Under the pieces are notes generated by a model. The model was not told where the DNA came from, searched no databases, and was given only the letters and a program-made list of their open reading frames with translations. Source: Candidatus Omnitrophota bacterium (GTDB lineage Bacteria > Omnitrophota > Gorgyraeia > Gygaellales > Profunditerraquicolaceae). Taken from it: a stretch of 24,473 nucleotides of DNA. Below are positions 14,066 to 20,967 of this stretch, one piece after another. Location: contig JAPLMA010000108.1 in the NCBI GenBank assembly GCA_026387255.1, positions 1 through 24,473 of the forward strand, written 5' to 3'. The first letter of the stretch is position 1, and the number at the start of each line of letters is the position of its first letter. Made by a program: the position numbers and the translations under genes.

Positions 14066-15148
14066 TCGTCTTATCTTCTCAATAATCGCGTCCGCCATCT
14101 GCGCCGTACCAACAGCAGACAGATCTTGCGGATCGGGTTTTAAATCGTAGGTTACAGATTTACCTTCGGCAATTACCTGCTTGACTGCTTCCTCTAAATT
14201 ATCAGCTGCCTTAAATTCATTAATATAACGCAACATCAAAACACCGGATAAAATCATCGCCGTAGGATTGGCCTTATTCTTTCCCTTGTACTTAGGAGCA
14301 GAACCGTGCACTGCCTCAAAAACAGCCATTTGCTTACCAATATTAGCACCGGGAGCAATTCCTAAACCGCCGATAAGTCCTGCGCAGAGGTCCGAAATAA
14401 TATCTCCGTAAAGATTAGGCAACACCAAGACATCATAATTATGTGGTTTTTGCACCAGCTGCATCGCCATATTGTCCACAATCGCTTCCTGAAAAATTAT
14501 TTTTCCGGTAAACTCGCTGGCCACCTGGCGGGCAACTTCTAAAAATAAACCATCAGTAAATTTCATAATATTTGCTTTGTGCACGCAAGTAACTTTCTTG
14601 CGCTTATTTTCCAAAGCGTACTGAAAAGCAAACCGGACAATCCTTTCGGAAGCAAATTTAGATATCGGCTTAATGCTTATTCCAGAATCATAACGTATGC
14701 TCTTATGCGTATCTTTTTGGATCTGTGTAATTAAGGCTTTTGTTTCAGGTTTACCTTCCTGAAACTCAATTCCGGCATAAAGATCTTCGCTATTTTCCCG
14801 GACAATCACCAAATCAATATCCTTAAAACGGCTCCTGACTCCGGAATAGCTTTTTGCCGGACGCAGGCAAGCAAAAAGATCCAAAGCCTGCCTGAGCGCT
14901 ACATTTACAGAACGAAACCCGGTACCAATCGGCGTAGTAAGCGGCCCCTTAAGCGCAACCTTATTTTTCTTGATTGAATCTAGCGTACTTTGCGGCAGAA
15001 GCTCTCCGGTTTTTTCTAAAGCATCCTGACCTGCCAACACACTATCCCACTGAATGCTCACGCCGGTAGCCTCAATACATCTAGTCGCAGCATGAGAAAC
15101 TTCATAACCTATACCATCGCCAGGAATCAGGGTTATTTTATGTGGCAT
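14063..15148 (-). CDS. icd: isocitrate dehydrogenase (isocitrate/isopropylmalate dehydrogenase family)
   Basis: Beta-decarboxylating dehydrogenase of 361 residues. The substrate loop GTGFRSVNVALRQALDLF carries Ser80 and Asn82, the IDH-type S-x-N that contacts the isocitrate gamma-carboxylate, with Arg86 and Arg96. Catalytic Tyr124, Lys191, Asp249 and Asp253 are present. This favours isocitrate over 3-isopropylmalate despite the leuCD-like neighbours. The cofactor site reads GSAPKYKG: Lys286-Tyr287 is the NADP-type pair of E. coli Icd instead of the Asp-Ile usual in NAD enzymes, while only one of the two other E. coli NADP contacts (Tyr334) is kept. Start abuts the small-subunit stop. Confidence 0.86.
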   Translation of the reverse strand: MPHKITLIPGDGIGYEVSHAATRCIEATGVSIQWDSVLAGQDALEKTGELLPQSTLDSIKKNKVALKGPLTTPIGTGFRSVNVALRQALDLFACLRPAKSYSGVRSRFKDIDLVIVRENSEDLYAGIEFQEGKPETKALITQIQKDTHKSIRYDSGISIKPISKFASERIVRFAFQYALENKRKKVTCVHKANIMKFTDGLFLEVARQVASEFTGKIIFQEAIVDNMAMQLVQKPHNYDVLVLPNLYGDIISDLCAGLIGGLGIAPGANIGKQMAVFEAVHGSAPKYKGKNKANPTAMILSGVLMLRYINEFKAADNLEEAVKQVIAEGKSVTYDLKPDPQDLSAVGTAQMADAIIEKIRR

Positions 15149-15649
15149 TTAAATTTTAAGCTCTCCGTATTTTTTATAATAATTAATTATTCCGCCTTCG
15201 GCTAAAAGATCCTGCATGAATTTAGGTAAGGGTTTTATCTTTAAATCTATCCCCTTAGTTAAATTCTTCACCAACCCCTTGTTCAAATCAATTTGTAACT
15301 GATCACCCTCATCAATTTTACTGGTATCCGTCTCAATCAAAGGTAAACCGATATTAAAACTATTACGGAAAAATATCCGCGCAAATTGGCCCGATAAAAC
15401 CGCCACAATTCCTGCTTCTTTAATTACTAAAGGCGCCTGCTCTCGGCTAGAGCCCATACCAAAGTTGGAGCCCGCGACAATAATCGACTCACCCGGAGAA
15501 ATCTTTTGCGCAAAATTAGGATCGATATCCTCCATAATATGTTTAGCCAACTCCTTCATATCGGTAATGGCAAACTTATACCTGCCAGAAATAATAAAAT
15601 CCGTATTAATATTATCCCCAAGTTTTACGCTTTTTCCGGTAATACTCAT
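15149..15649 (-). CDS. aconitase/isopropylmalate isomerase-type small subunit (LeuD/HACN family)
   Basis: A 166-residue swivel-domain subunit: KLGDNINTDFIISGRYKF at the start and SNFGMGSSREQAP in the middle are diagnostic of LeuD/homoaconitase small subunits. The recognition loop after GRY reads KFAITD, which is neither the YLRT of methanogen homoaconitase nor the YLVY-type loop of isopropylmalate isomerase as I remember them. With icd directly downstream (no gap) and no other leu genes, a role as part of a split aconitase (citrate/isocitrate) is plausible; LeuD remains the alternative. The ATG overlaps the pilT stop (ATGA), and its large subunit is one gene further upstream at 16705-17958. 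Confidence 0.82.
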   Translation of the reverse strand: MSITGKSVKLGDNINTDFIISGRYKFAITDMKELAKHIMEDIDPNFAQKISPGESIIVAGSNFGMGSSREQAPLVIKEAGIVAVLSGQFARIFFRNSFNIGLPLIETDTSKIDEGDQLQIDLNKGLVKNLTKGIDLKIKPLPKFMQDLLAEGGIINYYKKYGELKI

Positions 15650-16692
15650 AGTTGTTTAAACTCTTCTTTATTTTTTATTTTAGACATCGCGACATCCAAA
15701 GTAATTAATCCTTTCTGCATCAGAGTTTTTAAACAGCCATCCATAGTATTCATGCCATATTGCAAACCTGTTTGCATGGCCGTGGGAATTTGCTCAATCT
15801 GCTGCTCACGGATAAGATTACGAATGCTGGAGGTCGCCACCATAACCTCCGTTGCCAACACCCTGCCCTTTCCCGAGGCATGCGGAAGTAAAAGTTGTGA
15901 AACTACTCCCTGCAAACAATCAGAAAGCTGCAGCTTAACTTGCTGTTGCTGATGCGGCGGAAAAACGTCGATAATCCTAGAGACAGTTTGCGGGGCATCC
16001 GGAGTATGTAAAGTAGCTAAAACCAGATGCCCGGTTTCCGCGGCAGTTAATGCGGTAGAAATAGTTTCCAAATCGCGCATCTCTCCTACCACGATGACAT
16101 TGGGATCCTGGCGTAAAGCGTGGCGCAGCGCCTGAGCAAAAGAATGCGTATCCGCGTAAACTTCACGCTGTTTAATAATGCTTTTTTTATTCGTATAAAT
16201 AAACTCTATCGGATCTTCAATACAAGTAACCAGACACTCCCGCTCACTGTTAATCAGATCAATCATCGCAGCTAAAGTGGTTGTTTTACCCATACCCGTC
16301 GGACCGGTGACCAAAACTAAACCATTTGGCTTACGCGCTAAATCCGTTATGATCTTGGGTAAACCTAACTTCTCAACCGTAGGTATTTCGATCGGGATTC
16401 GGCGAAAAGCTCCCTCGACACTACCTTTCTGCAAATGAATATTTACCCGAAAGCGGTCTAAACCAGGCAAGGCCAGTGAAAAATCCAATTCCAATTCCCG
16501 CTCAAAAATTTCTTTCTGAGAATTAGAAAGAACACTATAGAGCATCTTCTTTAAATCCGGTTTATTCAATATCTCCAAATTAGTACGCAGCAACCTGCCA
16601 TCAATACGTAAAATCGGCGGTTCATTTTCGGTAAGATGCAAATCCGAAGCGTTCTTTTCAATACACATCAAAAGCAAATCACGAATTTCCAT
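15646..16692 (-). CDS. pilT: type IV pilus retraction ATPase, PilT/PilU family
   Basis: A 348-residue secretion-type ATPase of usual PilT length. It shows the N-terminal NASDLHLTENEPPILRIDGRL domain, Walker A GPTGMGKT (130-137), the Asp box around CIEDPIEF (158-165), Walker B VIVVGEMRD with Glu204, the His box GHLVLATLHTPD, and the later SSIRNLIRE (AIRNLIRE in PilT). It powers pilus retraction at the inner membrane. Strong SD GGAGGTG. It is inserted between the two aconitase-like subunit genes, 12 nt after the large subunit and overlapping the small one by 4 nt, so it is co-translated with metabolic genes. PilU cannot be excluded. Confidence 0.93.
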   Translation of the reverse strand: MEIRDLLLMCIEKNASDLHLTENEPPILRIDGRLLRTNLEILNKPDLKKMLYSVLSNSQKEIFERELELDFSLALPGLDRFRVNIHLQKGSVEGAFRRIPIEIPTVEKLGLPKIITDLARKPNGLVLVTGPTGMGKTTTLAAMIDLINSERECLVTCIEDPIEFIYTNKKSIIKQREVYADTHSFAQALRHALRQDPNVIVVGEMRDLETISTALTAAETGHLVLATLHTPDAPQTVSRIIDVFPPHQQQQVKLQLSDCLQGVVSQLLLPHASGKGRVLATEVMVATSSIRNLIREQQIEQIPTAMQTGLQYGMNTMDGCLKTLMQKGLITLDVAMSKIKNKEEFKQL

Positions 16693-16704
16693 AAAACACC
16701 TCCA

Positions 16705-17958
16705 TTAGAAATAAACCCTAGGATCGCTGATGTAGCCTTTTAGTGCCGAAGCCGCCACGGTTGCCGGAGAAGCTAAATAAATAAACGCCGCGGGATTGCC
16801 CATTCTACCTTTAAAATTACGATTAGCAGTTGAAATCACTCCTTCGTTATCACTCGGAACTCCATTGTGCGTACCCACACAAGCTCCACAGCCAGGAGCA
16901 ACAATAACTGCGCCGGCTTTAATAAATATTTCAACCAAGCCCAGCCGCAAAGCCTCCAGATAAACCTGGCGTGAACTAGGAGCAATAATCAACTTAACTT
17001 CAGGGCTAACTTTGCGTTTATTTAAAACAACTGCCGCCGCTTTAAAATCATCAATACGGCCGTTAGTACAAGTACCCAAAAAAGCTTCAGTTATTTTAAC
17101 TTTATTTAAAGAGCAGGCTTGGGTAACATTATCTACACTGTGTGGCATAGAAATCATCGGTTTAAGCTTAGAGATATCAAATTCATAAACACTCTCATAA
17201 ACTGCACCTTTATCTGCAGAAATATCTTCAATTCTCTTATGCTTAAGGCCATTGAGTTTTAACCAGGAAACAGTCTTTTTGTCCACCGGCATGAAACCGG
17301 CTTTAGCGCCCATTTCCACGGACATATTGGCGATGGTAAAACGGCCATCCATTCCTAAATTATCAATCACTGGACCAGAAAACTCAAGCGCTTTGTAGGT
17401 TGCCCCGTCACTTTTCAGTTTTCCAATTATATACAAAATGATATCCTTAGCAAAAACACCGTCCAGCAACTTACCCTTAACGACAATTTTTATAGTCGAG
17501 GGCACTTTAAACCAATTTTTTCCGGTAGCCAAAGCAATGGCTAAATCCGTAGAACCAACACCAGTAGAAAATGCGCCAATTGCCCCGTAAGTGCAAGTGT
17601 GGGAATCCGCACCTATTACCAGGTCTCCCGGTAGAATATTACCAGATTCAGGAATAACCTGATGACAAACGCCACAACCAATATCGAAAATTTCTGTTTT
17701 AAATTTTTTTGAAAAATCGCGCATTTTCTTATGTACCCGAGATACCCCTTCACTGGGGCTGGGAGCGCTATGATCAATAACCATACAAAATGGAATTTTT
17801 ATTTTTGTTATTCCCAGCTCTTTAATCCGATCGATAATTATTGATGAAGTGCCATCCTGGCCAAAAGCAAAATCTATTTTACAAACAGCAAAATCACCCG
17901 CTTGTAAATCTTTACCAGCATGTTTACTTAAAATTTTTTCCGCGATTGTTTTAGCCAT
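16705..17958 (-). CDS. aconitase/isopropylmalate isomerase-type large subunit (LeuC/HACN family)
   Basis: The catalytic large subunit, 417 residues from the ATG at 17956-17958; the frame extends to a TTG at 17970 but MAKTIAEKIL is the conserved start. It has GADSHTCTYGAIGAFSTGVGSTD and the three [4Fe-4S] ligands Cys297 (GTCTNGR), Cys357 and Cys360 (APGCGACVGTHNG). The length fits the archaeal/clostridial LeuC-homoaconitase group, which is shorter than classical LeuC. In this context with icd, mdh and an aminotransferase, I favour aconitase-like activity; isopropylmalate isomerase is possible. No good SD is visible, because the upstream DNA is the edge of the inverted repeat at 17963-18089. 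Confidence 0.85.
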   Translation of the reverse strand: MAKTIAEKILSKHAGKDLQAGDFAVCKIDFAFGQDGTSSIIIDRIKELGITKIKIPFCMVIDHSAPSPSEGVSRVHKKMRDFSKKFKTEIFDIGCGVCHQVIPESGNILPGDLVIGADSHTCTYGAIGAFSTGVGSTDLAIALATGKNWFKVPSTIKIVVKGKLLDGVFAKDIILYIIGKLKSDGATYKALEFSGPVIDNLGMDGRFTIANMSVEMGAKAGFMPVDKKTVSWLKLNGLKHKRIEDISADKGAVYESVYEFDISKLKPMISMPHSVDNVTQACSLNKVKITEAFLGTCTNGRIDDFKAAAVVLNKRKVSPEVKLIIAPSSRQVYLEALRLGLVEIFIKAGAVIVAPGCGACVGTHNGVPSDNEGVISTANRNFKGRMGNPAAFIYLASPATVAASALKGYISDPRVYF

Positions 17959-17962
17959 AGCG

Positions 17963-18089
17963 TAAACCAAACCCTAAATCCTAAACTCTAAATACTAAAC
18001 AAATCCTAAATCTAAAATTCGAAACCCAAAACCAATTAGTTTCGAGTTTCGAGTTTGTTTAGAGTTTAGAATTTCGTGTTTAAGGTTTA
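17963..18089. repeat. long imperfect inverted repeat of telomere-like 7-8-base units, copy 2 (aminotransferase-leuC spacer)
   Basis: The left arm (plus strand) consists of CCCTAAAT, CCTAAACT, CTAAAT and similar units; the right arm reads TTTCGAG, TTTAGAG, TTTAGAA and ends AAGGTTTA. The arms pair imperfectly around a centre near 18027. It shares long stretches with copy 1 at 13928-14065, for example GAGTTTGTTTAGAGTTTAG against GGGTTTGTTTAGAGTTTAG. It fills nearly the whole 140-bp spacer. Confidence 0.85.
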
Positions 18090-18098
18090 AATATGTCA

Positions 18099-19274
18099 TT
18101 ATATTTTCTTTAACCAACCCTCAATCCTATCCATGCCCTTTTGCAATTCGTTCATACTAGTGGCAAAACTTATTCGGACATGATCATCTAACCCAAAGGC
18201 ACTACCCGGAATAAGGCTTACATGCTCTTCATCCAGCAACCTCTTGGCAAAAGTCATTGAATCCAAGCCGGTTTTAGAAATATTACAAAACATATAAAAT
18301 GCTCCCTGCGGCAGGCAAAAATCCAAAACCTTAATCCCTCTGATCCTAGCGGCTAAATAATCTCTGCGTTCGGAAAATTCCTGACATAATTTATGCGAAA
18401 AATCATCCGGAGCGCTTAAAGCAGCCTCTGCTGCTTTTTGAGCAATAGAATTAGGATTAGAGGTTGAATGATCCTGCAAATTTGAAATAGCACACGCTAC
18501 ATCGCTCGGAGCACCAAGATAGCCAATACGCCAACCAGTCATCGAATGACTCTTAGACAAACCATTAACCGTAATCGTTAAATTATAGATCTCTTTATTA
18601 AAACTAGCAATCGACTCGTGTTTTAAACCGTCAAAAATAATCTTTTCATAAATCTCATCACTAATCACAAAGATATTCTTTTCTACACAGATTTTAGCAA
18701 TTCCAACTAATTCTTCTTTTTTGTAAACTGCACCGGTGGGGTTTGCAGGGCTATTAAGAATCAATACTTTAGTTTTGGGAGTAATGTGTTTGGCCAGGTC
18801 TAAAGCGGTGATTTTAAAATTATTGGCTGCAGTGGTTTTGATAAAACGCGCAGTTGCTTCGCACAAATTAACCATCTCCGGATAACTCACCCAATAAGGC
18901 AAGGGAATGAGTACCTCATCAGAGCGGTTGGCGAGCACCATCAACGCATTATAAATACTATGTTTTGCCCCGTTAGAAACAATAATTTGATCGGGCGCGT
19001 ATTCTAAAGAATTATCTTTTTTGAATTTCTGACAAATGAGCTTTTTTAATTCCGCGGTGCCAGTGGTAGGGGTATATTTGGTAAATCCTGATTTTATTGC
19101 TCCAATTGCTGCCTCCTTAATAAAATCAGGAGTATCAAAATCCGGCTCCCCGGCGGCAAAATTAACAATATCGAAACCCGCGCTTTTCAGCTTTTTAGCT
19201 TTAGAGGTGATTGCTAATGTTGAGGATGGATTTATCTTTTTTAGGCGCTCAGCAAGCCTGGTATCGATTTTCAT
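18099..19274 (-). CDS. aspC: class I PLP aminotransferase (aspartate aminotransferase type, subgroup Ib)
   Basis: A 391-residue fold-type I aminotransferase. Visible hallmarks are FAAGEPDFDTPDFIKEAA near the N-terminus, the NSPANPTGAVY block (174 onwards), SDEIYE with Asp206 against the PLP ring nitrogen, and the Schiff-base lysine Lys241 in NGLSKSHSMTGWRIGY. This pattern is typical of subgroup Ib aspartate/prephenate aminotransferases. It starts 16 nt after rplQ, so it may be read through from the ribosomal block. Together with mdh and icd it could link oxaloacetate and 2-oxoglutarate to aspartate and glutamate. Exact substrate preference (aspartate, prephenate, aromatic) is uncertain. Confidence 0.88.
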   Translation of the reverse strand: MKIDTRLAERLKKINPSSTLAITSKAKKLKSAGFDIVNFAAGEPDFDTPDFIKEAAIGAIKSGFTKYTPTTGTAELKKLICQKFKKDNSLEYAPDQIIVSNGAKHSIYNALMVLANRSDEVLIPLPYWVSYPEMVNLCEATARFIKTTAANNFKITALDLAKHITPKTKVLILNSPANPTGAVYKKEELVGIAKICVEKNIFVISDEIYEKIIFDGLKHESIASFNKEIYNLTITVNGLSKSHSMTGWRIGYLGAPSDVACAISNLQDHSTSNPNSIAQKAAEAALSAPDDFSHKLCQEFSERRDYLAARIRGIKVLDFCLPQGAFYMFCNISKTGLDSMTFAKRLLDEEHVSLIPGSAFGLDDHVRISFATSMNELQKGMDRIEGWLKKI

Positions 19275-19290
19275 AAAAGTTTTTCTTTAT

Positions 19291-19860
19291 TTATAAAGAA
19301 TCACTTTTCTTTTTAAATATCGTCCTTAAGCCACCCATAAATTTCTTCTGCGGCCTTTTTTCGTCAATTGGTTTATCTTTAATGGCTATCTTGGATTCCT
19401 TCTTTTGTTCCGCTATAGATTGCTTCTCAAGAGCCTCAGTATCTTCTGAAGCTACAATTGGTTTTTCTTCCTTAGTTGTCTTTAGTTTCTTAGTTTCTTT
19501 CTTCTTTAATTCGGTAAACTCAAAAATCACCATTTCGGCATTATCCCCACGGCGTTTACCTAAACCAATGATCCGAGTGAAACCACTATTACGCTTGGCA
19601 AAACGCGGCGCAATTTCATTAAAAAGTAAATTCACTAATTTATGCTCACCCAAAACTTTTTGCGCTTGTCTACGCGCAAAAAGCGTATTTTTCTTACCCA
19701 AGGTTATGAGTTTTTCAATCAATTGTTTAGCAGCTTTAGCGCGTACCAAGGTAGTGTTAATGCTCTGGCAAATGACCATATTTCTCGCCAAACTCCTGAT
19801 CGTTGCATCATGCCAACTAGTAAAGCGACTTAATTGCAGCCTTTTCTTTGCATGTCTCAT
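19291..19860 (-). CDS. rplQ: 50S ribosomal protein L17 with a long C-terminal extension
   Basis: Residues 1-118 are a standard L17: MRHAKKRLQLSRFTSWHDAT, then NMVICQSINTTLVRAKAAK and the terminal NAEMVIFEFTEL strand. Most bacterial L17 proteins end here. This one continues for 71 residues of lysine- and glutamate-rich low-complexity sequence, finishing with a more hydrophobic-basic GGLRTIFKKKSDSL. The extension is in frame with no sign of frameshift. It lies 6 nt after rpoA, the conserved end of the alpha operon, and 16 nt before the aminotransferase gene. The function of the tail is unknown. Confidence 0.96.
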   Translation of the reverse strand: MRHAKKRLQLSRFTSWHDATIRSLARNMVICQSINTTLVRAKAAKQLIEKLITLGKKNTLFARRQAQKVLGEHKLVNLLFNEIAPRFAKRNSGFTRIIGLGKRRGDNAEMVIFEFTELKKKETKKLKTTKEEKPIVASEDTEALEKQSIAEQKKESKIAIKDKPIDEKRPQKKFMGGLRTIFKKKSDSL

Positions 19861-19866
19861 TTTATT

Positions 19867-20859
19867 TTAACCCTTCTTTATTTTCTTAGGATCAACCTGC
19901 ATACCTAAAGTAACTCCCATGCCTACCAAGAGCTCTTGAATCTCAGTCAGAGATTTCTTACCAAAGTTCTTAAAGTTAAGCATCTCATCTTCGCTTCTCT
20001 TAACTAAGTCTGCAATGGTCTTAATCCCGGCTTCTCTTAAACAATTAGCGCTTCTCACTGAAAGCTCAAGCTCCGAAATCGGCAACCTCAATTTTTCATA
20101 CAAAGCTGTATCTTCCTTAGTCATTTCCGGCTCCTCTTCAGCTATATCTTCCGGTAACTGGCCAAAACTTACAAAGATATCTAAATGCCTTTGTAGAATA
20201 TTGGAGCCGTAGAGCAGAGCATCTTTAGGATTAATACTACCATTAGTCCAAATTTCAAGAATTAACTTGTCATAATCCGTACGCTGTCCTACGCGGGTAT
20301 TCTCTACAAAATAATTAATCTTCTTAATCGGAGTAAATATCGAATCAATAGCAATAAAACCGGCAGTTTTATCTTCTCTTTTATTCAACTCGCCAGCAAC
20401 ATAACCCCGGCCACGCGATACCTCCATCTCAATATTCAGTTTGGTATCCTTAGTAAGCGTGGCAATATGCAATTCGGGATTGATCACCTCAATTGTCTCA
20501 TCCGTCTGGATATCTTTAGCTTTAATTACGCCTTTTTTATCCGCTTTTAAATAAATTGTTTTAGGAATTTTGGAATGCGAATTTAAAACTATGCTTTTGA
20601 TATTCAATATAATTTCCGGGACATCCTCTAAAACACCAGGAATAGTCGAGAACTCATGAGAAATTCCAGCAATTTTAATTGCCGTAACCGCGCTACCCTC
20701 AATTGAAGAAAGTAGCACCCTTCTTAAAGAGTTACCCAAAGTTACGCCATATCCTCTTTCAAAAGGAGCTGCCTGAAACTTTCCGTAAGTATCAGTATAA
20801 GTTGACTCATCACATTCAAGCTTTTTAGGAAACTGAAAATCTCTCCATTTTATTCCCAT
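19867..20859 (-). CDS. rpoA: DNA-directed RNA polymerase alpha subunit
   Basis: A full-length 330-residue alpha subunit. The N-terminal assembly domain contains FERGYGVTLGNSLRRVLLSS. A flexible acidic linker lies around residues 235-250, and the C-terminal domain contains ISELELSVRSANCLREAGI and FGKKSLTEIQELL, the helix-hairpin-helix region that contacts UP elements and activators. It has a strong SD (AAGGGGGG). The 108-bp spacer separating it from rpsD is unusually structured and holds repeat copy 2. In the conserved alpha operon order it is followed by rplQ. Confidence 0.98.
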   Translation of the reverse strand: MGIKWRDFQFPKKLECDESTYTDTYGKFQAAPFERGYGVTLGNSLRRVLLSSIEGSAVTAIKIAGISHEFSTIPGVLEDVPEIILNIKSIVLNSHSKIPKTIYLKADKKGVIKAKDIQTDETIEVINPELHIATLTKDTKLNIEMEVSRGRGYVAGELNKREDKTAGFIAIDSIFTPIKKINYFVENTRVGQRTDYDKLILEIWTNGSINPKDALLYGSNILQRHLDIFVSFGQLPEDIAEEEPEMTKEDTALYEKLRLPISELELSVRSANCLREAGIKTIADLVKRSEDEMLNFKNFGKKSLTEIQELLVGMGVTLGMQVDPKKIKKG

Positions 20860-20871
20860 ATACCCCCCTTA

Positions 20872-20950
20872 AATGAGCGCTTAACTTACGAATACGAAGT
20901 ATGAGTAAGTTAATGCGCGAATTAATCCCGCCGAATAATTTGAGGCGGGA
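20872..20950 (-). repeat. dispersed ~80-bp double-hairpin repeat, copy 2 (rpsD-rpoA spacer)
   Basis: Two hairpins: a long one with arms GCGC-TTAACTTAC and GTAAGTTAA-T-GCGC around ATAC/GTAT, and CCCGCC-11 nt-GGCGGG. It is homologous to 11267-11346 in the same orientation relative to the genes. In the outer stem two G-C pairs of this copy are replaced by A-T pairs in the other copy, which points to conserved base-pairing. It ends immediately before the rpoA Shine-Dalgarno. Confidence 0.88.
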
Positions 20951-20967
20951 GCATAGTTTAAAAATTA

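Noticed and set aside
14063..15148. Calling the dehydrogenase LeuB (3-isopropylmalate dehydrogenase) because leuCD-like genes are adjacent.
   Set aside because: The substrate loop has Ser80-x-Asn82, the isocitrate-type pattern, and the surrounding genes are TCA-type without leuA.
15506..15952. A 148-codon plus-strand open frame across the leuD-like/pilT junction.
   Set aside because: It is antisense to two well-supported genes, has no SD or family resemblance, and a Cys-rich tail typical of antisense translation.
13928..18089. The repeat arrays as a CRISPR or true telomere.
   Set aside because: The units are degenerate and contiguous with no spacers of uniform length, the arrays are inverted repeats of about 130 bp, and they are internal to the chromosome.
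20868..20967. A possible separate promoter for rpoA in the rpsD-rpoA spacer.
   Set aside because: TTGAGT near the rpsD 3' end has no acceptable -10 box at the right spacing; the spacer is explained by the repeat and SD.
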